From: Hyphomicrobiales bacterium
GTDB taxonomy: Bacteria > Pseudomonadota > Alphaproteobacteria > Rhizobiales > OSC116
Direction: 5' to 3'
DNA length: 64,000 bases
NCBI GenBank assembly: GCA_002401855.1
Contig: NVUH01000013.1
Location: 22,554-86,553 of the forward strand
In this document: positions 38,016 to 49,046 of the stretch, in pieces
Layout: each line of letters starts with the position of its first letter
How positions within the stretch are numbered: position 1 is the stretch's first letter
Program-made: the position numbers and the translations under genes
Notes under the pieces: generated by a model
Told to the model about the DNA's origin: nothing
Seen by the model: only the letters and a program-made list of their open reading frames with translations
Database searches by the model: none

Positions 38016-39497
38016 ATGCAATTTAGTGAGTTAATCAAAGACATAAAAAATATCGTGGTGAGCGGGGATTCTCTTGTTGAAATTGCGGGATTGGAAGCTG
38101 ATAGCCGTCAGGTGAAGGCAGGGTTTTTATTCGCGGCGTTAAAAGGTATGCAGTTGGATGGCACTGAATTTATAAATAAAGCCATAGAAGCGGGTGCCAA
38201 AGCTATATTGGTGGCTGATGATTATGCGGGTGACATGTCTGGTGATGTAACGTGGATTAAATCGGCTGAGCCGCGTCAGACATTGGCATTTTTGGCGGCA
38301 AACTTTTACCCTAAACAACCGCCTCATATATTGGCGATTACTGGTACGAATGGCAAATCGTCGATTGCTGATTTTTTGCGGCAAATTTTTACCCGTGCGG
38401 GTAAACGGGCGGCGAGCCTTGGCACATTGGGGGTCAAAACCTGTGAGCAGGGCAAGCCAGATAAGCATATTGAGTTGCATCATACATCGCCAGACCCGAT
38501 CACTCTGCACAGGATTTTAGATGAATTGGCTGCAGATGATGTTGAATATTTGGCGATTGAAGCCTCGAGCCATGGGTTGGAGCAAAACCGTATGGATGGG
38601 GTGAGGATTTGCGCGGCGGGGTTTACCAATTTAACGTTGGATCATTTGGATTATCATTCCAATATGGAAGAATATTTTGAAGCCAAAATGCGACTGTTTA
38701 CTGAGCTGTTGCCGAAAACCTCGCAAGCGGTGGTTTCGGCTGATGGGGCGTATGCCACGCGGGTGGCGAATATTGCGGGTTTTGCGGGTAGTAATGCTAA
38801 GAAAGTTGGGTTTGCAGGCGATTATATCAAGCTCAATAAAGTTGATAATTTAGCGCATGGGCAGCGGATGGATTTTGATTTGCGGGGTGAAAATTATATA
38901 GTTGATTTGCCGTTGATTGGGGTGTTTCAGGTTGAGAATGCCTTGGTGGCGGCGGGGTTGGCTTTATCTACCAATAATGTGGATGTTGAAAATGTGATGG
39001 CGGCATTGGCCGAGCTTAAAGGTGCTAAAGGGCGGTTGGAATTGGTTGGGAAAAGCCAAAAAGGTGGCCGTGTGTTTGTGGATTTTGCGCATACACCTGA
39101 CAGTTTGGAAAGTGCTATTTTGGCACTGCGACCTTATTTGGATGAGGGTAAAAAATTGGTCACTATATTTGGTTGCGGTGGTGATAGAGACCAGAGCAAA
39201 CGACCCTTGATGGGCGCGGTGGCTGAGACAAATTCGGACATGGCGATTTTGACTGATGACAACCCGCGGTTTGAAGATGCGGCGCGCATTAGAGCGATGG
39301 CTAAAGTTGGTTGTCCTCATGCATTGGAAATAGGCGATAGGGGTGCTGCGATTGCTAAAGGTATTGAGTTGCTTGATGATGGTGACATATTGCTGATTGC
39401 TGGCAAAGGCCATGAGATGGGGCAAAAAATTAATGGCGTTGAGCATGAATTTTCTGACCAAGTTGAAGTGCTGAAGCGCTTAGAGGCTGGCGCTTGA
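38016..39497 (+). CDS. murE: UDP-MurNAc-tripeptide synthetase
   Basis: 493 residues. Mur ligase layout: N-terminal UMAG-binding domain (GLEADSRQVKAGFLFAALKG), central ATPase with ITGTNGKSSIADFLRQ (P-loop near residue 112), and C-terminal domain with DDNPRFEDAARI. The DNPR motif marks ligases that add meso-diaminopimelate, as expected in Gram-negatives. Its stop overlaps the murF start (TGATG). Confidence 0.95.
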   Translation: MQFSELIKDIKNIVVSGDSLVEIAGLEADSRQVKAGFLFAALKGMQLDGTEFINKAIEAGAKAILVADDYAGDMSGDVTWIKSAEPRQTLAFLAANFYPKQPPHILAITGTNGKSSIADFLRQIFTRAGKRAASLGTLGVKTCEQGKPDKHIELHHTSPDPITLHRILDELAADDVEYLAIEASSHGLEQNRMDGVRICAAGFTNLTLDHLDYHSNMEEYFEAKMRLFTELLPKTSQAVVSADGAYATRVANIAGFAGSNAKKVGFAGDYIKLNKVDNLAHGQRMDFDLRGENYIVDLPLIGVFQVENALVAAGLALSTNNVDVENVMAALAELKGAKGRLELVGKSQKGGRVFVDFAHTPDSLESAILALRPYLDEGKKLVTIFGCGGDRDQSKRPLMGAVAETNSDMAILTDDNPRFEDAARIRAMAKVGCPHALEIGDRGAAIAKGIELLDDGDILLIAGKGHEMGQKINGVEHEFSDQVEVLKRLEAGA

Positions 39498-40909
39498 TGG
39501 CGGATATTTTGTGGCCAGCAGAGGAATTGATTGCGGGCCTTAATGGTGAGCTGATCGCAGGTGATTTGCAAGGGGCTGATGGCATTTCGATCGACAGCCG
39601 CGACATTGCTAAAAATGATGCATTTTTTGCCATTAAAGGTGATTTGTTTGACGGTCATGATTATACCCAAAAGGCGGCTGAAAATGGTGCGTCGGTGATT
39701 GTGGTTTCTGACATTAAATATAAAGTCGAACGGGCAGGGGTGGCGATAATTTTGGTGGATGATGTGCTAGATAGCCTTAGGCGTTTGGCAATGGCCTCGC
39801 GGGCGCGTAGCAAGGCCAAGATTGTGGCGATTACTGGTAGTGTTGGCAAAACCACGACCAAAGAATTTTTACGTGCTTGTTTGGAAGTCTGCGGTAAAAC
39901 TCATGCGTCGATTAAAAGCTTTAACAATCATTGGGGGGTGCCGATTAGCTTGGCGCGGATGCCGAAAGATACCCAATATGGGGTGTTTGAAATTGGTATG
40001 AATCACCTTGATGAAATTACGCCGCTGGTGGCTATGGTGCAGCCGCATGTGGCGATTATTACGACTGTTGCACCTGCGCATTTGGGGCATTTTAAAGATT
40101 TGCAGCAGATTGCGCAGGCGAAAGCCGAAATATTTAGCGGTATGATGCCCGATGGCGTGGCGATTTTAAACCGTGATAATGAATTTTTTGAATATTTGTT
40201 TGATGCGGCGCAGGCGCAAAATATTGATGATGTTCAATCTTTTGGTGCTGACGAGCAAGCTGATATGTGTTTGTTGGGTGTCGAATTAATGCCGAACAGC
40301 TCTTTGGTGACGGCCGCTTATAAAGGGCAGAAATTTAATTATGAAATTGGTTCGGCGGGTTTGCATCAGGTGCAGAACAGCCTTGGGCTTTTATTGGCGG
40401 TGGAAAATTTAGGTATTGATTTAAATAAGGTTTTGCCGATGCTTGCAAATATTGAGTTAAGCGATGGGCGCGGTGCACGGGTTGAAATTGCCATTAATGG
40501 TGGTTCTATTGTGGTGATTGATGAGAGTTATAATGCCAACCCCGCTTCTATGGTGGCGGCATTTAGCGTGCTTGGCGCGCAGCAACCGCAGCAAACTGGA
40601 CGTCGTGTAGTGGTTTTGGGTGATATGTTAGAACTGGGGATAGAATCTGAGCAAATTCATGCTGGTTTGGCCAAAGACATACTTGCCAATAACATAGATG
40701 TGGTGATGGCCTGTGGTAAAGATATGAAAAACTGTTATGATTTGCTGCCGCATGAAAAACAGGGGGGATTTGCACAAAGCTCTTCTCTATTGGCGGATAT
40801 TATATTAAACAGTTTGCAGCCCTATGATGTGGTGATGATCAAGGGAAGTTTGGGCAGTCAAATGTCGAACATTGTGAATAAGTTAAAAAATAGTAAGGCA
40901 TCTGCATGA
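39497..40909 (+). CDS. murF: UDP-MurNAc-tripeptide--D-Ala-D-Ala ligase
   Basis: 470 residues from ATG 39497, which overlaps the murE stop by one base. [20 protein letters not shown] is the N-terminal nucleotide-binding start, [19 protein letters not shown] the P-loop, [13 protein letters not shown] the substrate loop and [14 protein letters not shown] the C-terminal signature. It completes the cytoplasmic pentapeptide precursor. Overlaps mraY by 4 bases. Confidence 0.95.
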   Translation: MADILWPAEELIAGLNGELIAGDLQGADGISIDSRDIAKNDAFFAIKGDLFDGHDYTQKAAENGASVIVVSDIKYKVERAGVAIILVDDVLDSLRRLAMASRARSKAKIVAITGSVGKTTTKEFLRACLEVCGKTHASIKSFNNHWGVPISLARMPKDTQYGVFEIGMNHLDEITPLVAMVQPHVAIITTVAPAHLGHFKDLQQIAQAKAEIFSGMMPDGVAILNRDNEFFEYLFDAAQAQNIDDVQSFGADEQADMCLLGVELMPNSSLVTAAYKGQKFNYEIGSAGLHQVQNSLGLLLAVENLGIDLNKVLPMLANIELSDGRGARVEIAINGGSIVVIDESYNANPASMVAAFSVLGAQQPQQTGRRVVVLGDMLELGIESEQIHAGLAKDILANNIDVVMACGKDMKNCYDLLPHEKQGGFAQSSSLLADIILNSLQPYDVVMIKGSLGSQMSNIVNKLKNSKASA

Positions 40910-41997
40910 TCCATTATCTGGTTAGCGAATTTAGTGAATATTTTTCATTTTTAAACGCGTTTAGCTACATTACCTCGCGGGTTGGTGCCTCGGTTCTTAC
41001 CTCTATGTTATTGGTGTTTTTATTTGGCCCTAGGTTGATTAAGCGGTTGAAAATTAGACAAGGTGAAGGCCAGCCAATACGCGAAGACGGGCCGCAAAGC
41101 CATTTGTTGACTAAAAAAGGCACGCCGACCATGGGCGGCTTGATGATTTTAATGGGCATTGTGGTGAGTACATTATTATGGGCCGATTGGAGTAATATGT
41201 ATGTTTGGTATGTATTGCTGGTGACGATGGGCTTTGGTGCGATTGGCTATTATGATGATTATTTAAAGCTTAAGAATCGCAGTGCTGATACAAAATTTAG
41301 TGGGAAAATGCGTTTGTTGCTTGAATCTATTGTGGCTTTTGCTGGGGTGCTTGGCATTATGTCGCTGCAACGTGAGGGGTTTGATACGTCTTTGGCGTTT
41401 CCGTTATTTAAAGATTTGTTGTGGAATTTAGGTTGGTTCTTCCCGGTATTTGCGGTGTTTACCATTGTGGGTTTTGGCAATGCGGTTAACTTGACCGATG
41501 GCTTGGATGGGTTGGCGATTGTGCCGGTGATGATTGCCGCTGGTACGTTTGCCTTACTGTCTTATATTGTGGGTAATGCCGTGTTTTCGGGTTATTTGCA
41601 AGTGCATCCGGTGCCTGGCACAGGTGAGTTGGCGGTTTTGCTTGGTGCGTTGATTGGCGCGAGCATTGGATTTTTGTGGTTTAATGCCCCACCTGCGATG
41701 ATATTTATGGGCGACACAGGCTCGCTTGCATTGGGCGGCACATTGGGTGTGGTGGCTGTGGCGATTAAGCATGAGATTGTTTTGGGAATTGTGGGTGGCC
41801 TGTTTGTATTGGAAACTGTGTCGGTGATTGTGCAGGTTGCTTCGTTTAAATTGACTGGTAAGCGGGTGTTCCGTATGGCGCCATTGCATCATCATTATGA
41901 GCAAAAGGGCTGGGCGGAATCGACCATTGTGATAAGATTTTGGATCATTGCGGTTATTTTGGCGATGGTTGGGCTTGCGACACTTAAACTGCGCTAA
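40906..41997 (+). CDS. mraY: Phospho-MurNAc-pentapeptide transferase
   Basis: 363 residues with ten membrane segments. It moves the MurNAc-pentapeptide to undecaprenyl phosphate, making lipid I. The catalytic aspartates are in YYDDYLK and [22 protein letters not shown] and the magnesium-site histidines in [11 protein letters not shown] are present. Starts with the ATGA overlap of murF. Confidence 0.97.
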   Translation: MIHYLVSEFSEYFSFLNAFSYITSRVGASVLTSMLLVFLFGPRLIKRLKIRQGEGQPIREDGPQSHLLTKKGTPTMGGLMILMGIVVSTLLWADWSNMYVWYVLLVTMGFGAIGYYDDYLKLKNRSADTKFSGKMRLLLESIVAFAGVLGIMSLQREGFDTSLAFPLFKDLLWNLGWFFPVFAVFTIVGFGNAVNLTDGLDGLAIVPVMIAAGTFALLSYIVGNAVFSGYLQVHPVPGTGELAVLLGALIGASIGFLWFNAPPAMIFMGDTGSLALGGTLGVVAVAIKHEIVLGIVGGLFVLETVSVIVQVASFKLTGKRVFRMAPLHHHYEQKGWAESTIVIRFWIIAVILAMVGLATLKLR

Positions 41998-42027
41998 GAG
42001 CGCGTTGGAAAATTACGCTAGAAAAAT

Positions 42028-43422
42028 ATGATTGATTTAAGTTTATTTAGTGGGCAGAGATTTGCGGTTTTTGGGCTGGGTATAAGCGGGCTTTCGACTG
42101 CATTGGTTTTGGAAAAAGCGGGCGCTGATGTGACCTTGTGGGATGACAATGAGGTGTCGTGCCAAAATGCTATTGATCTTGGGCATCATGTTAAAAATTT
42201 AGCGTCAGAAGATTTTAGGCAATTTGATGGTTTGATATTAAGCCCCGGTGTGCCGCTCACTCATCCTAAACCGCACTGGGTGGTGAATAAAGCCAATGTG
42301 GCAAACTTGCCAATTATGGGTGATGTTGAGCTGTTTTTACAAGCAGTGAAGCAAGACAGGCGCGCTAAAATTGTGGCGGTGACGGGGACTAATGGCAAAT
42401 CAACCACTGTTAGCTTGATACATCATGTATTGCGGCAGGCGGGGTTGGATGCACATTTGGGCGGAAATATTGGCTCGACAACTGTGCTGGATATGCCTGA
42501 AATTGCGCAAGACCGTATTTATGTTGTAGAGCTTTCAAGCTACCAGATTGATTTGATGCCGAGTTTGCAAAAACAGGGGTTTGCGCCTGATATATCGGTG
42601 CTGATTAATGTATCGGCTGACCATATTGACCGTCATGGCAGCATTGAGAATTATGCTGAAGTGAAATCGCAAATATTTGTGCAACAGAGTGCGGATGATT
42701 TGGCGATTATTGGGGTTGATGATGAATTTGGGGCGCGGTTTGCGAAATATTATGATGCCAAAAGCCTATCGGCAGTTGGTCGGTTGGCCGATATATATTG
42801 TGAAAATGGGCAAATAAGCGCGGGCGGAAAAATATTGCTGGATTTGAGTGATGCGCCGAACTTACAAGGTGTGCATAATGCTCAAAATGCGGCGATTACC
42901 TACATGATTGCGCAATATTTTAAGGTTGACGATGCGGTGATTGCTAAAGCGATGAATGATTTTTCGGGTCTTGAGCATCGGATGGAATTGGTTGGCAAAA
43001 TTAGCACCGATTTTGGTGATATATTATTTATTAATGACAGCAAAGCCACCAATGCTGGGGCGGTGAAACCTGCTTTGGGCGCTTATGAGCAAATTTATTG
43101 GGTGGCGGGTGGCCGTGCCAAGCAGGGCGGGCTAAAACCCTTGTTGAAACCGCTGCAAAAAATTAAGAAAGCCTATTTATATGGTCAATGCGCGCAAGAC
43201 TTTGCGGGGCAATTGATTGGGGTGGCAAATTTTGAAGTTTTTTCACAAATGAGCGAGAGCGTTAACAAAGCCCTAACTGATATCATGCATAATGCAGAGG
43301 ATGGATTAAAGGTTATTTTGCTTTCGCCCGCTGCTGCTTCTTTTGACCAATTTGAGAATTTTGAAATGCGCGGCAAACAGTTTAAGCAATTGGCCAAAAA
43401 GCTAGGCGCTAAGCCTATCTAG
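42028..43422 (+). CDS. murD: UDP-MurNAc-L-Ala--D-Glu ligase
   Basis: 464 residues. N-terminal Rossmann-like FAVFGLGISGLSTALVLEKA, P-loop VAVTGTNGKSTTVSLI near residue 116, VELSSYQIDL, HIDRHGS and the C-terminal INDSKATNAGAVKPAL are all canonical MurD signatures. Adds D-glutamate to UDP-MurNAc-L-Ala. It follows mraY after 30 bases. Confidence 0.96.
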   Translation: MIDLSLFSGQRFAVFGLGISGLSTALVLEKAGADVTLWDDNEVSCQNAIDLGHHVKNLASEDFRQFDGLILSPGVPLTHPKPHWVVNKANVANLPIMGDVELFLQAVKQDRRAKIVAVTGTNGKSTTVSLIHHVLRQAGLDAHLGGNIGSTTVLDMPEIAQDRIYVVELSSYQIDLMPSLQKQGFAPDISVLINVSADHIDRHGSIENYAEVKSQIFVQQSADDLAIIGVDDEFGARFAKYYDAKSLSAVGRLADIYCENGQISAGGKILLDLSDAPNLQGVHNAQNAAITYMIAQYFKVDDAVIAKAMNDFSGLEHRMELVGKISTDFGDILFINDSKATNAGAVKPALGAYEQIYWVAGGRAKQGGLKPLLKPLQKIKKAYLYGQCAQDFAGQLIGVANFEVFSQMSESVNKALTDIMHNAEDGLKVILLSPAAASFDQFENFEMRGKQFKQLAKKLGAKPI

Positions 43423-43436
43423 TTTGGGTGAGTTTG

Positions 43437-44603
43437 ATGTTATTAAGCAGAACAGATCGTAGTTATTTTAGCGAATGGTGGTGGACCGTAGATCGGTTGG
43501 CTTTGGTGACCTGTGTTATTTTAATGGTGGTCGGTTTGGTTTTATCGCTGGCGGCTAGCCCCGCGGTGGCAACCAAGATTGGTGTTGATGAGATGTTTTT
43601 TGTTAAAAAACAGCTTAAATTTATGCCCATTGCGTTGTTTTTAATGTTGTCGATTAGTTTTATTTCATCTGAACGGTTTTTACGGTATATCGCGTTGATT
43701 TTATTCATTGGCGGTGCGGTGCTTATGGTGGTGGCGATTGTATCGGGTGCTTCGATTAAAGGCTCTAACCGTTGGCTCTCGCTTGGGTTTATGACCTTGC
43801 AACCTTCTGAAATGGTGAAGCCCGGATTTGTGGTTTTAAGCGCTTGGTTGTTTGCGCAGGGCATTAAATACCCCGGTGTGAAGGGGGCTTGGTTGGCGTT
43901 TGGATTGTTTGTTACATTTGCTAGTTTGCTGATTTTACAGCCTGATATGGGGCAAACTGTGTTGGTTGCGGCGGTTTGGTTTTGCTTGTTTATTTTATCG
44001 GGTGCGCCGTTATGGATTTTTGCGGCATTGGCTGGGGTTTTTGCTGCGGGCTCGGTGATTGCTTATAATACGATGAGCCATGTGGCCTCGCGGATTGATC
44101 GGTTTTTGGACCCTGAATCGGGCGATACTTACCAAGTGGACATGGCGCTGCAAAGCTTTATGCAAGGCGGGTGGTTTGGCAAAGGGCCCGGCGAATCCAG
44201 CGTGAAAGCCTTGCTGCCTGATGCTCATACCGATTTTGTATTTGCGGTGGTGGGTGAAGAATTTGGCATTATTGGTTGTTTGCTGATTATTGCGGTTTAT
44301 GTATTGATGATTTTTAGCTTTTTGCGCCACGCTTTTGTGATTGAAGAAATGTTTAAAAAACTCGCCATCACTGGTTTGACTGTGATGTTTGGCTTGCAAG
44401 CTTTTATTAATATGGGGGTGAATTTGAATATTTTACCTGCCAAAGGCATGACGTTGCCGTTTATTTCATCGGGCGGCTCATCTTTGCTGTCTATGGCGAT
44501 TACCATTGGTTTGTTATTGGCGTTAACCCGCCGTAGGCCGCAAGTGGGACGGTTGCCTGTGGGTGGGCGGTTTCATGCGTCATCATCAATACAGGGCGCT
44601 TAA
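43437..44603 (+). CDS. ftsW: Lipid II polymerase FtsW (SEDS family)
   Basis: 388 residues from ATG 43437 (GGGTGAG upstream; a GTG at 43428 would add three residues). Ten membrane segments of the SEDS family with the periplasmic catalytic Asp region DAHTDFVFAVVGEEFG, plus the highly conserved KGMTLPFISSGGSSLL. It polymerises septal glycan in complex with FtsI. Its stop touches the murG start region. Confidence 0.95.
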   Translation: MLLSRTDRSYFSEWWWTVDRLALVTCVILMVVGLVLSLAASPAVATKIGVDEMFFVKKQLKFMPIALFLMLSISFISSERFLRYIALILFIGGAVLMVVAIVSGASIKGSNRWLSLGFMTLQPSEMVKPGFVVLSAWLFAQGIKYPGVKGAWLAFGLFVTFASLLILQPDMGQTVLVAAVWFCLFILSGAPLWIFAALAGVFAAGSVIAYNTMSHVASRIDRFLDPESGDTYQVDMALQSFMQGGWFGKGPGESSVKALLPDAHTDFVFAVVGEEFGIIGCLLIIAVYVLMIFSFLRHAFVIEEMFKKLAITGLTVMFGLQAFINMGVNLNILPAKGMTLPFISSGGSSLLSMAITIGLLLALTRRRPQVGRLPVGGRFHASSSIQGA

Positions 44604-44606
44604 GTG

Positions 44607-45698
44607 ATGGGGGTGAAAAATATTCTCATTGCGGCAGGGGGAACCGGTGGGCATATATTCCCTGCTGAAGCTTTGGCCGAAACGCTCAAACGGCGTGGGC
44701 ATCATGTTTATTTTGCGACTGATGTGCGCGGTTTGCGGTTTGTTAAAAATTTCCCTGCGCATGAAGTGAAGCTGATTGATGGTGCCACGGTGTTTTCTAA
44801 ATCACCGATGTCGGTGGTTAAGGCTTTGTACAAGATTATTAAAGGTGTGGTGCAATCGGTGGTTTATATCCGCGCTAAAAAGATTGATATTGTGGTGGGG
44901 TTTGGTGGTTATCCGAGTTTTGCGCCGATGATGGCGGGTAAATTATGCGGTAAGCCAAGTGTTTTGCATGAGCAGAATGCGGTGTTGGGGCGGGCTAATA
45001 AATTGTTGGCTAAATTTAGCAAGCAGGTGGCGTTGAGTTTTCCGAAAACAAAATTTGCTGAGGCGATTGGTGATAAAGCGGTGTTTATTGGCAATCCGTT
45101 ACGCTCCATTGTGCATGAGTTAAAAGACACGCAATATAAGCCGTATATTGCGGGTGAAAAATTTAACCTTGTGGTATTTGGTGGTAGCCAAGGGGCGCAG
45201 GTATTTAATGATATCTTGCCCGCTGCGATGAAGAAATTGCCTGATGACATTCGGGCTAAAATAAACCTTGTGCAGCAGGCGCGCCAAGATAATGTTGAGC
45301 GGCTGACTGAGCTTTATGATGAACTGAAAATGGATGCCATTATCGCGCCATTTTTTGGTGATATGCCTAAGCTTATCGCGAATAGCCATTTGGTGATTGG
45401 CAGGGCGGGGGCGACGACAGTGGCCGAGCTTTGTTATATTGGTATACCGTCTATATTGGTGCCATTGCCAGGGTCGTTAGATGGTGATCAAGCTAATAAT
45501 GCCAAGAATATTGCTGATATTGGTGGCGGGTGGTTGTGCAAGCAAGATGAATTTACTGCTGATTATTTAGCGGGCAAAATACAAGATTGGATGAGGGCAT
45601 CTGAGCCATTGACACAGGCGGCACAGAATGCCAAAAATCTAGGCCAACCCAAGGCGGCGGAAAATCTCGCTAATTTGGTCGAAAAATATATAGGATAG
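44607..45698 (+). CDS. murG: Lipid II-forming GlcNAc transferase
   Basis: 363 residues from ATG 44607; a GTG directly before it is an alternative. [19 protein letters not shown] is the first GGTGGH acceptor loop and [10 protein letters not shown] the second G-loop. [11 protein letters not shown] is the third, and [11 protein letters not shown] the donor-site motif. A membrane-surface enzyme that adds GlcNAc to lipid I. Standard length. Confidence 0.96.
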   Translation: MGVKNILIAAGGTGGHIFPAEALAETLKRRGHHVYFATDVRGLRFVKNFPAHEVKLIDGATVFSKSPMSVVKALYKIIKGVVQSVVYIRAKKIDIVVGFGGYPSFAPMMAGKLCGKPSVLHEQNAVLGRANKLLAKFSKQVALSFPKTKFAEAIGDKAVFIGNPLRSIVHELKDTQYKPYIAGEKFNLVVFGGSQGAQVFNDILPAAMKKLPDDIRAKINLVQQARQDNVERLTELYDELKMDAIIAPFFGDMPKLIANSHLVIGRAGATTVAELCYIGIPSILVPLPGSLDGDQANNAKNIADIGGGWLCKQDEFTADYLAGKIQDWMRASEPLTQAAQNAKNLGQPKAAENLANLVEKYIG

Positions 45699-45705
45699 GG
45701 TAGTT

Positions 45706-47112
45706 ATGCGATCTCCAGAAGAAGTGGGCGCCATACATTTTGTAGGCATTGGTGGCATTGGCATGAGTGGCATTGCCGAAGTTTTGCATAATTTAGGCTA
45801 TATTGTGCAAGGCAGTGACGTGGGCGAAAATGCCAATGTTGCGCGCTTGCGTGATATGGGCGTAAAAGTGATTGTTGGGCATAGTGCTGAAAATGTGGAT
45901 GATGCTGCGGTTTTGGTGGTTTCATCGGCGATTAAGCCAGATAATGAAGAGCTGGTTGCGGCACGGGCGCATTATATTCCAATTGTAAGACGGGCTGAAA
46001 TGTTAGCCGAATTGATGCGGCTTAAAAGCTGTGTCACCGTGGCAGGCACGCATGGTAAGACGACCACAACCTCGCTGATTGCTTGCATATTAGAGGCGGC
46101 TGAATTTGACGCTTCGGTGATTAATGGCGGGATTATTAATGATTATGGCACCAATGCCAAGCTGGGCAGCGGTGAATGGATGGTGGTTGAAGCTGATGAG
46201 AGCGATGGCTCGTTTATGAAATTGCCAGCCGAAGTGGCGGTGGTGACCAATATCGACCCCGAACATTTGGATCATTATGGTGATTTTGACACGTTGAAAG
46301 ATGCGTTTAAGGGTTTTGTTGAAAAAGTGCCTTTTTACGGGTTTGCGGTGATGTGTATTGACCATCCCGAAGTGCAATCTTTGGTGGGGCGGATAGATGA
46401 TAAGCGTATGGTGACTTATGGCGAAAGCCGCCAAGCTGATGTGCGGTTTTTAAACCTGACTTTTAAGCAAGGTGATAGCTTGTTTGATGTTGAAATTCAC
46501 GACCGTAAAACGAGTGATGTGACGTTGATTGAGCACATTCGTTTGCCGATGCCCGGCAAGCATAACGTGTCTAATGCGACAGCGGCGATTGCTGTGGCTT
46601 TTCATATGGGCGCGAGCGTTGAGGCAATTAAAACTGGGCTTGCGGGCTTTAAAGGGGTGAAGCGGCGGTTTACCAAAACTGGCGTGTGGAATGGTGCGGC
46701 GTTTTTTGATGATTATGCGCATCACCCTGTTGAAATTAATGCGGTGTTGCGGGCGGCGCGTGATGCCTCGAGCGCCAATGTGATCGCCATTGTGCAGCCG
46801 CATCGCTATACGCGATTGCGTGATTTATTTGATGAATTTGCCACTTGTTTTAATGATGCGGATATGGTGATTGTTTGCCCTGTATTTGAAGCGGGTGAGG
46901 CGCCGATTGAAGGCATAGACCATGTGCATTTGGCTGATGCGATGCGTCGCAATGGCCACCGGCATGTGGTGAGTGTTGAGCATCAAGATGAGCTGGCTAA
47001 GTTGCTGGCGCAGAATGCCAAGCCAGATGATTTTGTGGTGTTTTGTGGGGCAGGCAGCATTAGCACTTGGGCCAATGACATGCCGAAGATTTTGAATGAA
47101 CAAGGGTTTTGA
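45706..47112 (+). CDS. murC: UDP-MurNAc--L-Ala ligase
   Basis: 468 residues. [20 protein letters not shown] is the UDP-binding start, [18 protein letters not shown] the P-loop near residue 111, EADESDGSF the MurC-specific block, [10 protein letters not shown] and QPHRYTR the C-terminal domain. The first Mur ligase step, adding L-alanine. Stop and murB start are separated by a few bases. Confidence 0.96.
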   Translation: MRSPEEVGAIHFVGIGGIGMSGIAEVLHNLGYIVQGSDVGENANVARLRDMGVKVIVGHSAENVDDAAVLVVSSAIKPDNEELVAARAHYIPIVRRAEMLAELMRLKSCVTVAGTHGKTTTTSLIACILEAAEFDASVINGGIINDYGTNAKLGSGEWMVVEADESDGSFMKLPAEVAVVTNIDPEHLDHYGDFDTLKDAFKGFVEKVPFYGFAVMCIDHPEVQSLVGRIDDKRMVTYGESRQADVRFLNLTFKQGDSLFDVEIHDRKTSDVTLIEHIRLPMPGKHNVSNATAAIAVAFHMGASVEAIKTGLAGFKGVKRRFTKTGVWNGAAFFDDYAHHPVEINAVLRAARDASSANVIAIVQPHRYTRLRDLFDEFATCFNDADMVIVCPVFEAGEAPIEGIDHVHLADAMRRNGHRHVVSVEHQDELAKLLAQNAKPDDFVVFCGAGSISTWANDMPKILNEQGF

Positions 47113-47115
47113 TTG

Positions 47116-48021
47116 ATGGTAAAAACCACGATTGACATGCTGCCTGAAGTGCGCGGAAAATACAAACAAGATGCTGATTTGGGCAAACTGACTTGGTTTC
47201 GGGTTGGCGGGGCTGCGGATGTATTATATACGCCTGAAGATGAAGCGGATCTGATTGATTTTTTGCAAAATAGGCCTGCTGATTTGCCGATTATGTTGAT
47301 TGGTATGGGATCGAATATGTTGGTTCGTGATGGTGGTGTTGCGGGGGTGGTGATTAAGCTTGGTCGCGGGTTTGGTAAGGCCGAAGTGATTGGTGATAAA
47401 AGAATTTTGGCGGGCGCGGGGATGAGTGATGCGCGGGTGGCTAAGGTGGCTTATGATGCTGGTTTGGGTGGGTTTGCATTTTTGAAGGGTGTGCCTGGCG
47501 CGATTGGCGGTGCTTTGCGGATGAATGCGGGAGCGCATGGGGCTGAGGTTAAAGATATTTTAGTTGAATGTCGGGCTTTGGACATGAATGGTGATGTGCA
47601 TATTTTTAGCCTTGATGATATGGGGTTTGATTACCGCCATTGCGGTGTGCCTGATGATTATATTTTTATTTCGGCAGTGTTTGAAGGTGTGCCCATGGCG
47701 CAGGATGTTATCAAAGCTGAAATGGACAAGGTGACGGATTTGCGCGAGGCGGCACAGCCGATTAAAAGCCGTACGGGTGGCTCTACATTTAAGAACCCTG
47801 ATGATAAAAGTGCTTGGAAATATGTTGATGAAGCTGGGTTTCGGGGGCAGATAAATGGCGGGGCGCAGGTGAGTGAAATGCACACTAATTTTTTGATTAA
47901 TATGGGTGAGGCGAGCGCTACTGATATTGAGGATTTGGGTGATATGGTCAAAGCCAAAGTTAAAGCTGACACAGGGACAGATTTGCATTGGGAAATCAAA
48001 CGTGTGGGGCGTAAATTATGA
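47116..48021 (+). CDS. murB: UDP-N-acetylenolpyruvylglucosamine reductase
   Basis: 301 residues from ATG 47116 (a TTG at 47113 is in frame). FAD-binding TWFRVGGAADVLYTPED, GMGSNMLVRDGG, GIPGxIGG-like FLKGVPGAIGGALRMNAGA, and the catalytic serine in RTGGSTFKNP. This is the type IIb-like, shorter MurB usual in alphaproteobacteria. It makes UDP-MurNAc with NADPH. Overlaps ddl by 4 bases (ATGA). Confidence 0.96.
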   Translation: MVKTTIDMLPEVRGKYKQDADLGKLTWFRVGGAADVLYTPEDEADLIDFLQNRPADLPIMLIGMGSNMLVRDGGVAGVVIKLGRGFGKAEVIGDKRILAGAGMSDARVAKVAYDAGLGGFAFLKGVPGAIGGALRMNAGAHGAEVKDILVECRALDMNGDVHIFSLDDMGFDYRHCGVPDDYIFISAVFEGVPMAQDVIKAEMDKVTDLREAAQPIKSRTGGSTFKNPDDKSAWKYVDEAGFRGQINGGAQVSEMHTNFLINMGEASATDIEDLGDMVKAKVKADTGTDLHWEIKRVGRKL

Positions 48022-49046
48022 GTGATATAAGGCTGCCACAAGCTGAAATTGATGCGATTATTGATTTGAATAATTTAAAACGTGTGCCTAAAAATACCCA
48101 TGTGGCGGTGTTGATGGGTGGGTGGTCGGCTGAGCGGCCTGTGAGCTTATGGTCGGGCGATGCTTGTGCTGCGGCTTTGGAAACTGTTGGCTATAAAGTG
48201 ACAAAAATTGATGTGGGGCGCGATGTGGCATTGCGTTTGGCTGAGGTGAAGCCTGATGTGTGTTTTAATGCATTGCATGGGCCATTTGGTGAAGATGGGC
48301 ACATTCAGGGCTTGCTGGAAATTCTTGGCATTCCTTATACGCATAGTGATGTTTTGGCCTCGGCGATGGCAATGAATAAGCATGTGGCGCGGCAATTATT
48401 TGCCTCAGTTGGCATTCCGATTGCCAAGGGTAAAGTTATCAACCGTTTTGATGCGGCTAAAGAGCATGTGATGGAGCCGCCATATGTGCTCAAACCTGTG
48501 GCTGATGGGTCATCATTTGGGGTGTTTATTGTACCTCGTGGTGCCAACCAACCGCCGCAAGAATTATTGGCGGCCGATTGGCCGTTAAGTGACGATATGC
48601 TTGGTGAACAATATGTTGCGGGGCGCGAACTAACCTGCACTGTAATGGGCAATAGAGCCTTGGCGGTGACCGACATATATTCGAATAGTGAGTTTTATGA
48701 TTTTGAGGGAAAATATGCTGAAGGTGGTTCTAAACACATAGTTCCTGCGAAAATTAAACCAAATATTTACCAAGATATAATGAAATGGTCAGTTAGAGCC
48801 TGTGAAGTTTTGGGCTGCACGGGGGTGGCGCGAGTCGATTGGCGATATGATGACAGTGCTGCTGCCAATGATGAGTTAATTTGTCTTGAGGTGAATACAC
48901 AGCCTGGTATGACGGGCTCATCTTTAGCCCCAGAGCAAGCACAAAAGTTAGGTATTAGTTTTGAGAAATTTGTTGCATGGATGGTGGAGCAAGCGAGATG
49001 CAAACAAGAAATAGTCGGTATCAAGGCGAAGGTACAAAACCGCTGA
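48018..49046 (+). CDS. ddl: D-alanine--D-alanine ligase
   Basis: 342 residues, ATP-grasp fold. VAVLMGGWSAERPVSLWSG opens the conserved part, preceded by a ~28-residue N-terminal extension kept because the ATGA overlap with murB fixes the start. Further marks are ALHGPFGEDGHIQGLLE, MNKHVARQLF, PYVLKPVADGSSFGV, and EVNTQPGMTGSSLAPEQA. Supplies D-Ala-D-Ala to MurF. The end overlaps the ftsQ start by 49 bases. Confidence 0.96.
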   Translation: MSDIRLPQAEIDAIIDLNNLKRVPKNTHVAVLMGGWSAERPVSLWSGDACAAALETVGYKVTKIDVGRDVALRLAEVKPDVCFNALHGPFGEDGHIQGLLEILGIPYTHSDVLASAMAMNKHVARQLFASVGIPIAKGKVINRFDAAKEHVMEPPYVLKPVADGSSFGVFIVPRGANQPPQELLAADWPLSDDMLGEQYVAGRELTCTVMGNRALAVTDIYSNSEFYDFEGKYAEGGSKHIVPAKIKPNIYQDIMKWSVRACEVLGCTGVARVDWRYDDSAAANDELICLEVNTQPGMTGSSLAPEQAQKLGISFEKFVAWMVEQARCKQEIVGIKAKVQNR